Part shown: piece after piece, positions 47,524 to 60,024 of the stretch | How positions within the stretch are numbered: the stretch's first letter is position 1 | How the letters are laid out: each line of letters starts with the position of its first letter | From: Impatiens glandulifera | Taxonomy: Eukaryota; Streptophyta; Magnoliopsida; Ericales; Balsaminaceae | Length of the DNA: 64,000 nt | Assembly (NCBI RefSeq): GCF_907164915.1 | Contig: NC_061867.1 | Location: forward strand, 54,614,771 to 54,678,770 | Direction: 5' to 3' | The notes under the pieces: model-generated | Database searches by the model: none | The model's input: only the letters and a program-made list of their open reading frames with translations | Told to the model about the DNA's origin: nothing | Made by a program: the position numbers and the translations under genes

Positions 47524-49261
47524 GAAAATATGTCTTTGTTTTTTATTTTGCATATATATCTTTTTGTTATCGGTTGTTTTTTCTCATTCTTGAGAAGGAT
47601 GAGATCTCCACACGAACTTCTGACACCTTTGTTCGCTTTCTTTATTTTTCTTGTTTTTTCTGATAATTTTGTGGTTAATCAGATAAACGTAATAAAAAAC
47701 AAAACTCAGAAAAACCTAAATCAAATTAGTTGAAGTCGAAGTTCTTATAACAAGGTGATTATTTTACCTTTGTAAATTTAACTTGCCTCGCTTAGTTTAT
47801 AAAATAAGTATTATTAATTTTAGTAAATGGTACTTTTAATTTCAAGGAAAATTAACCCAATAAAAACAATGATTTAAAAGGAGTTAAAAAGTAATTAATA
47901 AATGAAAGAGAAGTAGATGAGGCATTCCATTAGAATACAATGTACCCTGCTATGGCCATTTATGATCATAAACCAACAAAAGTTGTATCAATTGGTGTCT
48001 TCAAGTGAATGGAGCCATTAGTTTACTCTCCATGCATGTCCACTAAAATTCCTTCCCCCTTTTCCTATCTCCATCTCTTCCATGATATTTTTCTTTTTTT
48101 CAAAAAATCACACAAATAAGTAAGAAATATCATATATAGAAGTATTTTATACATTATAAATCTAATAAAATTGAGGATTGAGTTTTTTTTCCTCTTAGAT
48201 TGAGTATAACATGCTTCTGGCCTTGAACTTTTTGGAAAGTGGGAATTTTCATATCTTTTAAGAAAATGTGGGGTGCTTGAATTGCATTATATCTCCATTT
48301 TAATTTCGGTATCCAAATTTTGGTGCATCACTTCAAACAAGAGAAACATAATACTTTCGATAATAAATTAATGAGATCCGAGAGGATTTTGATTAGCTAT
48401 CTTTTTTGTCAACCACAATTTATATTGACAATGGTGCGCCTAGTCGCAAGCCCATCTTGTTGGGGATGATCTCGATCTTATTTAAGGGTGATCTTATTTA
48501 AGGGTGTTGAGTTTTTACTCCTTAAAGTTTCTTATATCTTATCATCAGAGCCTTCTTTAAAGGTATTGAGCTTCACTCCTTAAAGTTTATTATCTTATCA
48601 TCACAGCTGACCCTGACCTTTGGGTTGTCTCAGTCCCCATAGACAAAAAATGTTTTTATATGTTTCTCACATTGTGAGTTATCTAACTAATTAATTGTAC
48701 ATAAATAATAATTTATATAAAAAACCAAAAATAAAACTAAGCTTTATTAAAACATGGACCTTTTTAGGTTTAAAAACTCTAATGGGCTGCTTTAGAGATT
48801 GGTCTACCCTAACTAAGGATTAACCCTATGGTGATGCAATTTAAATAAATAATAATAAGGTCAACTTTTATAAGGTTACCTATAAAAAAATAAAAAAAAA
48901 TAAAAAATAAAATAAAATATTGCTCTTAATATTAATTTGAACTCATTCATCTACACCACTAAACTTATAAGGAAGATAGATACCCTAATAATAAAAAAGT
49001 GGTAGAAATTTATTATTAATAATATAATAAATAATAGTGCAATTGTGATTTTTTTTTTTTTAATTAAAGAGAACTAACATGAATATTATTTAAGTCTTTT
49101 AAATCGACTTTTACCTAAGTCAAAATAATGTTATCTAATATAAAATTAAATTTATGTCTTATAAATGTATTTATTATGAATATAAAGTGATGACACATTA
49201 AGTGATATTTATAATTTTATGAGGGCTAAATTAGAAATAATCAAACCAAATTAAATTAAGG
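47524..49261. other. AT-rich intergenic DNA, no gene seen
   Basis: A small tandem duplication lies near 48478-48600 (TTATTTAAGGGTG twice; TTGAGYTTYACTCCTTAAAG twice, with CTTATCATCA after each). Otherwise nothing stands out. Confidence 0.5.
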
Positions 49262-49395
49262 ACACTATGGAGTGCGACTAATCCGGCGGATTAAGTAAAT
49301 AGCCCGTAAACACTTAACCATTTAACCAGGTACAGAACTTGTCGTCTGACGGGCTCGAACTTAGAACCTCAGGGAGGCTGGGGATATCCACCTGA
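49262..49395 (-). mobile_element. SINE copy, same family as 8201-8387
   Basis: It shares GGAGTGCGACTAATCC, ATAGCCCGTAAACACTTAAC, AACTTGTCGTCTGACGGG, CTCGAACTTAGAACCTC and GGCTGGGGATATCCACCT with the SINE at 8201. Minus-strand box B is AGTTCGAGCCC. The box A end is missing, so the 5' part is truncated. Confidence 0.75.
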
Positions 49396-49528
49396 TAGAG
49401 AAAAATAATTAACGTACTCAATTGAAAAACCATTCTAACTTTAAGAAATAGATGATTATGAATAAAGTTACTATTCTTTCAATTCATTTTTAACTTCACA
49501 CAATTTAAAATATGATCTAATTCAGAAA

Positions 49529-49837
49529 CAGGGTCGGCCCTAGGTAAGCCCAACAAGCCCTCGAGCTAGGACAGCCCAATTCTCAAAGTAGTCCATTTAA
49601 TAAAATATATAAGACATTTAAACAAGTTTATGAATTTATTAACATTCACATGTTGTAAACTTAGTGGTTCAGGATAATAACTTAAAATTTTATTTGGGTT
49701 TGAGTACAAACCTCATTTAAAACAACTTTTTTTAAAAATTAATTTTTAATACTAAATCTAGGACAATAACAAAAAAAAAAAATGAAACTTTTATTTCTAT
49801 TGGGGGCTAAGGCAGCCCAAAACTCGGGTCAACTCTG
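49529..49837. mobile_element. hAT-type MITE with 8-bp target duplication
   Basis: The left end is CAGGGTCGGCCCTAGG and the right end, reversed, is CAGAGTTGACCCGAG. Flanks are TTCAGAAA (49521-49528) and TTCATAAA (49838-49845), a 7-of-8 match. Subterminal GGCAGCCCAA and GGACAGCCCAA occur near both ends. 309 bp, noncoding. Confidence 0.75.
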
Positions 49838-50469
49838 TTCATAAAATACTAACAAAAAATTGTATAAACATTCAATCAACCACAAATCTATGTAGGAGTT
49901 TAGCATTATCAACATTTATGTATCTTAATCTTTTAAAAATAATAATACATTTATGTTATTTCTCTAAGTGAGTGAAAATACCTCGACTTATGACTTAGGT
50001 TCACTCTCCAATCCTCCGAGTTTGACACTATCGAAACAAGTTATTATATATTATAAAATATTGATCTAAATATGTAATTTAATTGAAAAAAAAAAATAGG
50101 ATAAGATTAGAGCATTCTTAGGGCCGACATAGGTTGTAACATATGTTATAAATGATGAGAATGATAGATTATAAACATTGAAATGAAATAGTACTATGCA
50201 TGTTTATCAATATATATATATATATATGTCCTTTCAATTACTAAATATTAATTGTTAGTTAATGTCGACCACACATAGACCAAGTACATTAATTCTATTT
50301 ATAGCCTCACTTTTCTTTATATGTATGGTCCCTTCTTTTCTTCTGTCCACTAATTAATACATTTCTCTCCATCTTTAATTCATCCATCCATAAATTAGCT
50401 TTTTATTCAAATAAATAAATAAATAACAAAATTTGAGTTCTTGTATTTTTCTTTATTATTAAAAACATA

Positions 50470-50734
50470 GGCCTTGTTCTATCTGGGTTTTTTAAAAAAC
50501 TCACCCTAAATTAATTTTCCAATCAATCACTTCTCAACAATCGCATCACTCATTTCATTAACCAAAATACTAAAATACCCTCTATTTTAAATTATTATTT
50601 TTTATTTTATTCATACATATCAATACCCTTTAAGTCTTTTTACCAAAAATAATCATCATTTTCTCAAAATCATCACCAATCATTACCTTTTTCCCTCTCC
50701 AGGTTTTTTCAAAAACCCCAATCCGAACAAGACC
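50470..50734. mobile_element. MITE, copy 1 of a local two-copy family (ATA target duplication)
   Basis: A 265-bp element: the left end is GGCCTTGTTCTATCTGGG and the right end, reversed, is GGTCTTGTTCGGATTGGGG. It is flanked by ATA (50467-50469 and 50735-50737). It has a 3-bp duplication and TIRs of PIF/Harbinger character. It is roughly 80% identical by eye to the element at 53008. Confidence 0.82.
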
Positions 50735-51835
50735 ATAGTATTGAAGTGAGATTTCATGTTGATTATGTTAGTAAACTATTATGTTAGTCTCTATTTCAAG
50801 AATTATAGTTATTATGCTTGATAATAACAACTATTTAACCTAGAAGTTAATGAAAAATATTGGTGTGCATTTGATCGATCATACACCGACAAGCATTTTG
50901 CGTTTACAAGTTCTTGATTGTCCCCACTACTAAAGTTTGGTGATCAAATTAGCCCTACCTGTTTTTGTTTTGAAAGTTGATTTATCGTTGTTCATTCGAG
51001 TTTGTTTGATCTAGGGTTTTTTATTTTATTTTAATTATTAATTCTATTATTTTAACTCATCAACTAAAATAAATAAATTTATTTTTATTAAATAAAAATG
51101 AAATTTTAGTATTTTATCTTATACAAGTATTAAATAAATCATTTTATTTATCAAAAGAAGATTTTTAGATCTTTAAAAATCTTGTATGCTTGATAATTGA
51201 TATGACATTTTTTTGTCCTATTATGCTTCTCTCTATTGTAATTTGTACGTAATGTTTTTTTCTTTTTCTTAATTGTACGTAAAGTTTTTTCCTTTTTGTT
51301 AATTGCAAGTAAAGATATATAGGCTTGCTTGGATTTAAAAAAAAAAGTGGTTAATAGCTTTAAATATTATTTATAAAACTCAATGTCAAAAAATAAGTTG
51401 AATAGAATAAATAACAAAATAATTAAGTAATAATTATATCAATTTGAAAGTGTATAATTTGCTTATGTTTTGCTTAAGCTAACACCTACAAATTATTGTC
51501 ACTAGTCAATACTCAATTGCAAAGGTTTTATTATTTATCGTTATGGGAGCAAAAATAAATGAAATTTTAGTTAAAAACGGGTGTTATAGACTTATAGTCA
51601 AGAAAAATATCATTTATTGCTAAATTTCTTGCCGATAAAGAACAATAGCGAAGATATTTGAACTCGTCAATTTTCGACGTTATGCTTTCATTGTCATTTT
51701 ATGTACTTAATGATAATATTTTTTTAAAAAGGTCCATATATATTAAAAATGAAAAAAAAAAATGTTTAAACACGTACAACGATAAAACAATAAATTGTAA
51801 AAAAGGTACTCAATAAGTTATCAAACTCATAAATC

Positions 51836-52200
51836 CTCGAGAAGACCGATTAACTTCCTAACAGACTCTACTAGCTTTCCTAAATGAATATCCAGAAAGT
51901 GTCATAATAAAATTATTATGTATGATATGCATCGGACGATTATAATCATTAAAAGTTCGACGATTTCTCTCCAACTAAATGGTTCACCAAAAAATAATTT
52001 GAATGATAACTCAAATATATAGGTTTGTCATATCAGCCGCATTAATCCAAACTTTCCCGTAATTACTGGAATATTCGGACATCACTCAATAAATCGCAAT
52101 AATATTTCACAAAAGACTTCAAATACTAGTCATCCATCGACAATGTAAAAGTAAAAGTAAGTAAGTTGCTAATTCAACATTTTTTCATGACCTAATGATA
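51836..52200. repeat. Dispersed repeat of unknown class, copy 1
   Basis: It contains CTCGAGAAGACCGATTAAC, TCCTAACAGACTCTAC, GTGTCATAATAAAATTATTA, AATCCAAACTTTCCCGTAA and CTAGTCATCCATCGACAATG. The same words in the same order, diverged, occur at 57284-57560. No ends or coding capacity are evident. Confidence 0.6.
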
Positions 52201-53007
52201 AATATTATGTTTATTTTTAGATAATATGATTAAGAAAATGGTTGTTAAATTTCGTCATTATTAACTCTTTTCACTCATGTGAAGAAAAGAAACTAAAATA
52301 TAAAAATTAAGGACCAACAAATTTTTTTTTTTGTTATAACTCAAAATTGGGATATGAGATTGGTATGTTTTGAAACTTAAATCCAAATTTAAAATGTAGA
52401 ATGAAATTTATCTAAAACATCATAATTCCAAAAAATGGGCAAAAGATAAAAGAAAAAATTATTTCTTTAAATATTTGTATATATTTATTTAAAATCGCAA
52501 AAACATTGGAGGAGGGTTAATTCGATATTACCTATACAAGCATTGTCTATATCCACTAAGACATGTCACCTGTACAAAAAAAAATAAAAATAAACAAATT
52601 AGTAGGTAATGCTTCATAAAAAATTTTATGTATATGTGTCATTTTATTTTATTTTTATTTTATGAGTGAAGTTAGAATCAAATAAAATCTTAAAAAAATA
52701 GATGGTATATAGATGATGGCGTGTGGGTGATATTGTTTTTTTTTTTTTTTTTTTTGGTTTGAAGACATATTGTTTGTGGTCCAAAGTTTATGATGTTGAC
52801 TTTACAACCATAGACAGTACACGTGGATACAACTATCTATGTTCATATTTTTCATTAGGCTCGACTAGCTTGTCTACATCTATCTCGATCCATCTTTTTT
52901 ATTATCATAAAATGAATTTTTTTAATTAGGGTTTAATTTATAGATATATAATCAAATGTAATTTTATTTTTAGATGATCGATTTTGTATTTATTTCGGTT
53001 AACCTTT

Positions 53008-53271
53008 GGGCTTGTTCTCTTTGGGTTTTTTAAAAAACTCAATCCAAATCAATTTTTTAATCAATCACTTCTCAACAATCACAACACTCATTTCATTAAT
53101 CAAAATACCAAAATACCTTCTATTTTAAAATATCATTTATTATTTAATTTATATATATCAATACTCTTTAAGTCTTTTTATCAAAAATAATCATCACCTC
53201 CTTAAAATCATCATCAATCATTATTTTTTTCTCACTCTAGATTTTAAAAAAACCTCAATTCGAACAAGGCC
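53008..53271. mobile_element. MITE, copy 2 of the local family (TTT target duplication)
   Basis: A 264-bp element: the left end is GGGCTTGTTCTCTTTGGG and the right end, reversed, is GGCCTTGTTCGAATTGAGG. It is flanked by TTT on both sides (53005-53007 and 53272-53274). It shares the interior of the 50470 element (CAATCACTTCTCAACAATC, CTTTAAGTCTTTTTA, AATAATCATCA). The ORF at 52984-53190 is inside it and is not a gene. Confidence 0.82.
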
Positions 53272-53574
53272 TTTGTCATTTGTGTTTAAAATACGAAAAA
53301 ATTGAACTATACATTCTCCTTCACCATGGCTTTGTGAAACCAATTTAGGAATACTCAGGGTCCTATTGAGTATTAATTGAGAGTCTAATACAAATTTAAT
53401 TTTTGTGATCTAATATTGTAAATATTTTTTTTGTCTTTTTAGGAAAGAAAATATAAAATGAGATAAAAATATTATATATATTTATTTAATATGAAATGCG
53501 AACAAAATAAATTTAATAATATAATATATACGAAAAATTCGGTGCTAAGATAGACCTATGCAGTTTTCTATCCA

Positions 53575-53699
<125 letters not shown>

Positions 53700-55200
53700 C
53701 TATCATCATTAAAAATTAAAAAATATACATTATTTGATTATAATTTATTGATATTTAATATTTTCTTAATAATTAAGTTTTTTTATGATTGAAATATAAT
53801 TTACATGAGTTGTTATTTATTTTTTAAAATAAATATACATAGTTGATATTTTATTTTCAAAATAAATTAGAAAATATTTATATTATTTAACTATAATTTT
53901 ATATAAAATAATAAAATCGAAAGAACCCATCTTTTAACCTACCAATAAATCGAAAATAATATTTAAAGATTTTCTCAAACCGACTTTAACCGTTTAGTTA
54001 TACAATTCAACGTACTAACCATTGGAGTCGACCCACTTACAATTTTAATAAGAAGATAACTAATTTCGAGTATAATAATAAGGGCCGCCATAGTGCAAGA
54101 GCCAGACTAAATACATAAGGTCATTCCACTCAAGGCTACCCAACCCAAATTTAGTGTAAATTATTTTTATAATAAGTTAACTAACTTTAGTACATTTCCA
54201 AATGATATAAAATATTATATATCTAAAAAAAAAGAATTTGGGAGAGTGAATTACGTGTAACGCAATCTGATTAATTAAAAAATTAATAATTTTTTTCTCT
54301 TTTTTCACTATCTCATTTTTTCACATTTTTTCAGTAGACACGTCATTTCCTTTCCTATCACTCTTCCTAGAAAAAATTTAAAACAACACAAAAATATGTT
54401 CTTTTTTAAAATAAATATAATCACTTATAATAACCATCTTTGATTAATACTAATTAAATTTATTATTAGCATGAAGCTTTTGATATGAAAAAAATCAATA
54501 TATAAATACAAAATTTTGAGGTCTATAATGTTAGGAATTTTGAAAGAAACACTTGCTTTTTAAAACTTTTTTTTTCTTTGAAAAAATACAATTATTTTTC
54601 TAAAATAAATTTTTGAAAACAGCCTCTAAAACCTCAATCAAACTAGGCCTTCATATGCGCCGTCATTAAGTTTGACCATGGTTAATTAAGTGTGTGTCAT
54701 TTTCTAATATCACTTAATTAATATATAATTAGTTAATTAATTATCATGATCTTATCTTTTTATTTATATATATAAATATATGCCCATCTTCAAATATCAT
54801 CATTATCTTCTCCTACCATGACTTGTCCATCTCACATTTATTCTTTATTAAATCCTATCTATATGCTTTGTTTGAAATCCTTTTATTGTAAGTGAAGCTG
54901 GAATTGAAAAAAATATGTACATTTGAATTTTATTTTATTGAATATATTTTAATATAAATTAATAATATATTTATATTAACAAATTTTATAACATTTTTCT
55001 TCTCAAATTCTTATTTCACTCTAATTTTAATTATTTCCAAACCAAAAAAAATAACTTAAAAACTACCCAATTGACCAATTTTTGGAAACCTCTAGATTCA
55101 TAACATTGTTTGCGAAAACAAATATTATTTTATATTTATTTAAAATAATATTTTATTTAGATATTGATTTGGATTAAATAATGTTATATATTAACAAATT
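53700..55200. other. AT-rich intergenic DNA, no gene seen
   Basis: The only notable phrase is AGGGCCGCCATAGTGC near 54081, which resembles the left edge of hAT MITEs elsewhere in the window but has no visible partner end. No coding signal. Confidence 0.45.
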
Positions 55201-55202
55201 TA

Positions 55203-56190
55203 CCTAGAACCTCGATAAATGAATGTTCGATAAATGAATAACCTCGTCTAATCAATAAATTTTTTCAGTTCCATCTTGATCCAATGGGCTTAACGAATAA
55301 TATCACTTAATTCATTAACGAATAACATCGCTTAATTCATTAACGAATAAATACAAATAAAATCTTTATGGACCTTATGTAAATGAAAATGAACAATCAC
55401 TATATTTTAAATAATATATTTTATTTATATAATATATCATGAATAGATGAAATGACTAATTTGTAAACACATTAAAAAGTCATTTTTTTCAAAAATTGCC
55501 TCCAAAGTTTATTATTTCTTTCCTTCCCTAAAATAGATCTGATCCTTGTTTTGTGTAAAGCATGCACCACTTCTATGATATTTTGATTGTTGCACCAGTT
55601 AATTTTGTATAGTGACAATAACTTGAAAAGATTTTCTTGAGGACACTTGTGGTATAGTGATACTATCATCAGGTTCGGGATCATTTGTCACATCATTTAT
55701 TACAGCTTCAATGATTTCTTCGTCCGTAAAAGATTTCATAACCGCATTATTCTCTTCAGGATAAGGATAGTTTAAAAGATGTTCAACATCCATGCATTTA
55801 AAATTTAGAATTATATATCTATGTATAAGATATTTAGTAGACATCTTAAATCTAATTGTATCATGCATGTACATCTACAACAATCTCAATATAAGGTATT
55901 GTGCACTTTATCTACTTCATACATACATGTTAAATTCTAAAAATATAAATATAATTAAGTTTGTATAAATGTTATATCTATGGTTTAATGTACATTTAAA
56001 CTTAATATAACAAAATGATATGATTAAAAAAAAAGTCTAAACAAATATCATATAAATTAAATTCATTTATCATATGAATTAAATTCATTTATCGATAAAT
56101 ACATATTAATTTATTAATCGACAAATAAATAATCTCGCCAAATGAATGTATTTTTTTGTCCTAAAGTATTTATTTATCAAGGTTCTACAT
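55203..56190 (-). mobile_element. Decayed pogo-like (Lemi/Emigrant-type) transposon
   Basis: The left end is TAGAACCTCGATAAATGAA (from 55205) and the right end, reversed, is TAGAACCTTGATAAATAAA. These match the pogo/Emigrant-type terminal pattern (TARAACCTCTATAAATTAAT) known in plants. TA dinucleotides flank the ends (55201-55202, 56191-56192), as expected for Tc1/mariner-superfamily insertion. Repeats of the AACGAATAA and TCGATAAAT type occupy both subterminal regions. A transposase-tail remnant is inside on the minus strand. About 990 bp; clearly an internally deleted copy. Confidence 0.78.
55472..55820 (-). pseudogene. Remnant of a pogo/CENP-B-type transposase C-terminus, frameshifted
   Basis: Minus-strand frame 1 reads DVEHLLNYPYPEENNAVM then KSFTDEEIIEAVINDV and an acidic PEPDD patch, and ends soon after IPQVSSRKSF. 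A second frame continues with LYKINWCNNQNIIEVVHALH then KTRIRSILG. An acidic segment with TDEEII followed by a helical tail is typical of the end of plant pogo/Tigger-like transposases. The DDE catalytic core is absent. One frameshift, near 55630, separates the halves. Confidence 0.6.
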
Positions 56191-56194
56191 TAAT

Positions 56195-58860
56195 AATATT
56201 TGTTCGTTTAAACTAATGTCGTTAAAATTTCGAGTTGACTCTTAAAATCTTACGATTTTACGATTTCACATTAGGTTAACAAGTCTGATTTTACCTAAAC
56301 TCTCGTATAGGTAAACTCTTAAGATTTTAAACTTAAGATAATAAGATTTTACGATTTTACGAGTTTATAAATAATTTTGATTTTACGATTCTATACAATT
56401 TTACGTTTAAAAAAATAAATTTATATTTAAAAATTAAAAATAAAGTTATTATTTCTTCAAATAAATAAATTAATATAATTAATTTTGTAAATATATTTTT
56501 TATAGTATTATTTACTTATTAATTTTATATTTAAATATAAAAATTATTAAAATTGTCGAATATAAAATACATATATATAATAGTAATATATAACTATTAT
56601 TTTTTTAAATTAAACTTTTACGATTTCTAGTAAACTCTAGATTTTACGAGTTTAAAACTAGAAAACAATTTTATGTAAACTCTCGTTTTTTACCGCTTTG
56701 ATTTAAACACAATCACATGTGTTTTCAAAGAGGTCCAATATCACTTCAATCCAGGTCAGCCCAAACATAATGGTCTTGTAAAATCTCAAAAGCAAAGTGA
56801 CCTCAATTATATTTAAAATGTTTATGACTCAAGTATTGTAACATTTTTAATCATATATTAATATAAATTTTATTTATATGATTGAAAATCAATTTTAGCC
56901 TAACTCTATTGATAATTAATTTTATTTAATTATGAATGGGCATTGAAAATAATATATGTTAAAATTTAATTTTGGGCTTTTGATGCTATTGGGCTTGTGA
57001 CAAGAATGAGGAAACTACCTAACAAATAAGTTATAATATGTAAAAAAAAATATTTTAAGCCCAAAATTAACATATATAGTGAAGATATGTTTTAATTACG
57101 GGCCTTAATAATGTATGTTTACAAAGAGAATGGGCCTTGGTAGCCAATATTTGGGCCGGCCTGGACCTGGGTTTTGAATTATTTGAGTAAATACAAAATT
57201 AATAGTTTAAAATAAATTAAAAAAAAATACTATAAAATGATTTAAACATTTCATTAAAAAAAAAAAAATTATTGAATTTATATTTCTCGAGAAGGATGAT
57301 TAACTTCTCGATAGATTATAACGATTTTATGAAACAATTCTAAAAAATCGTCACAATAATGTGATTATTAATAATACGAATCAAACGACTATAATAATAG
57401 AAGAAGCCTCAAGAAGGTTATACAAATTTTTTCAATTATATATCAATCCAAACTTTTTAACTATTATCCAAAATTTTGGACAGCAACTAGTGACTCTCAT
57501 TAACTCAAGACTCTAGATATTAGTCATCATCGAACAATGTAAAATAAGTGTATGGTCGATTTAACATTCTCGTTACATATACGATAATAATTTATTATAA
57601 TACAATATTTTAATGCACATATTATTCGTAAGAATTACATCAATAAAAATGCTAAAAAATGAGATTTTTGATAAAAAAAAAAAAACTAAATAAATATCAT
57701 ATATATAATTATTTTGTTCCAGATTGAACTCTTATTTCAATCCTACAGAAAAAAAAAAAACTCTAAAGACTTTTCAGAATTTTATAAACATTTTAACATT
57801 TATTTAGAGTTACAAATAGGATTTCCTTTTTGTGCTCATAACAATTCATTATTTAATGTCACATTCAAACAAAAAATTTAAATAATTAACTAATATCATT
57901 ATTATTCATTCTATTTTGAAAACTTTAACTAAATAATGAAAATATATAAGAAATTAAAAATAAAGATATTCAAATGTTTCTTTCTTAATCTAGACCTTTT
58001 TGATTCTAGTAACGATATTGACAGTTTATATTTAATTTTTTTAAGTAAATATATAGTTTGTTATAACTAATAGTTTATACCTAAAAATGTTCTTAATAAT
58101 TAAAAATTTTAATTATTTAATTATTTTTGTAAAATAAAAATAAATTGACGAGAAATCAATTTATATGCACTTTAATACTCTTATCGTTGTTTTTTTTTTG
58201 TTTTTTATTAATTAATGAATAATATATATATAAATAAAATGAGATATTTTATACTATAAAAATTATATTTTAAATTGAGCCACCGCCTCAATAATGCATT
58301 ACATAAAATAATAAATAAATAAAATATTATAATAATAATAATCGATTCTGAAGCGGTGATTGTTTGGACTTTCTCCACCGACTCAATTATGACACTTTCT
58401 AATTCATTCTAGAATTTTTTTTTCTTCTTTTAATTGTCTTATTCAAATACCAACTAAATTATTAAATAACATTTTTATTTAACATAAAAATATATTCGTG
58501 AAAAAATTATATCTAATAGATTATAAGTTTTGAATCTCAATCATAAATTGAAGTTAATTTTATTAAATATAAATATATATATTAAGACAAATGATAACAT
58601 ATAAGTAATATTTGTTAGCTTTTTAATAAATATAAAATATTAGTAATAGAACGAATTAAATTATTAATACAAGATATTAATTTGAAAATATCTAAATTTA
58701 GGGTGGAATTGTGTTTAAAAAAAATATTATTAAATTTGTTATGTTTCATGACTTGTATTTTTTTTTTAAATTAACCAAATCAAAATGTAAATATTTCGAA
58801 TAAGTTAATAATATGAATAATCTAGTCTTAAAAAAATAAAATAATAAATAAATAAATTTG
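56195..58860. other. AT-rich intergenic DNA, no gene seen
   Basis: A cluster of TTTTACGATTTTACGA-type words occupies about 56240-56700 (a local low-copy repeat). The dispersed repeat copy 2 (57284-57590) lies inside this interval. Nothing codes for protein. Confidence 0.5.
57284..57590. repeat. Dispersed repeat of unknown class, copy 2
   Basis: It shares in order CTCGAGAAGGATGATTAAC, GTCACAATAATGTGATTATT, AATCCAAACTTTTTAACTA, TTTTGGACAGCAAC and TTAGTCATCATCGAACAATG with 51836-52200. Diverged and noncoding. Confidence 0.6.
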
Positions 58861-58879
58861 TGGATAAAGATCAACATAA

Positions 58880-58990
58880 ATTATGTTGAGGCGGCGCCGC
58901 TTGTCGACAAAGAAAAGGGCGGTGGCCGGAGTTTTGCCGCTTAAGAAGTGACACGTATCACTGCCTTCTTAATTTGTGTGCAAGATAAAG
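58880..58990. other. GC-rich island with an ACGT palindrome
   Basis: About 110 bp rich in GGCGGCGCCGC, GGGCGGTGGCCGG and GTGACACGTATCAC stands out from the AT-rich DNA. The last word is nearly palindromic around ACGT, like a plant ABRE/bZIP site. No adjacent ORF supports a gene here. Confidence 0.4.
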
Positions 58991-60024
58991 CGGTTATAGT
59001 AATTATTTGTTTTTTATAATAAATAATAAAAATACAAAAATTAACATGATTGTGGCTTTCGTCACTCATTGTTCGATCGGTGATAGTTTATCATTTTTAT
59101 ATAAATAATTGTTGAAGAATATTTAAATTAAAATTATATAAAAATAATAATTGTTAATCCGTTAAATTAATCATGCTCACACTTTCCATTTAAAATATTT
59201 GAACTAAAATCAGTTAAAAATATTAGTTATATATCAAACACTCCATTGTTATTTTCTCCAAACTAAAAAAAAAAAAAAGAGAAGAAATGTTACATGATAA
59301 TAATATTTTATTTATATTAATAACTCAATTCTATGAAAGACCTCTATCTGTATAACGTTTAAGTAATGTTACATGATAAACTTTTATTTAAGAAATCATA
59401 AATTTATAGTTCAGTTTTTATTAAAAATCATTTATTTTAAAAATCCAAAAAAATATATGTTTGCCTCTTCAATAAATGTTTCATAGATACTATTTCTATT
59501 TTTCTTTGTGCCTCACATTTGGACTTGGACTTTTAAATTTATTAAACTCCAAATGAAAAGTTTCAGGTCCAAGAGCAGAGGTGAATAATAAACTATGTAT
59601 ACCAAAAATCAAAATAAGGCCCAGAAAATAATTTGTACAATAAAACCTAAAACAAAAATCATAACTTTTGACAATTTTTTCAATTCTAAGTTTCAGAATA
59701 GGCTCAAAGAGTATCTAAATTCTAAACTTAATCAAAAACCCATATATATAATCTAGAAAAGATGCCATGTTTGATTGGGGTTGGTTATATGGCTAAAATT
59801 AATAGCCTTGAAGAATACATGTAAAAAAGGTCCAAATTTCACTATAAGTTGTAACCAAACATATGTAGATTTGGGTCAAGAAATTTAGCCATATCTAAGT
59901 GAATTCAGTTCAAAAACAAGAGTGTTTCCAAATACAAACAAATACTATTAGACAAAAACAACAGCATTAAAAGGCAAGTTTATGAGATACAACAACACAC
60001 CTTTGTATTTTCGACATGAGATTT

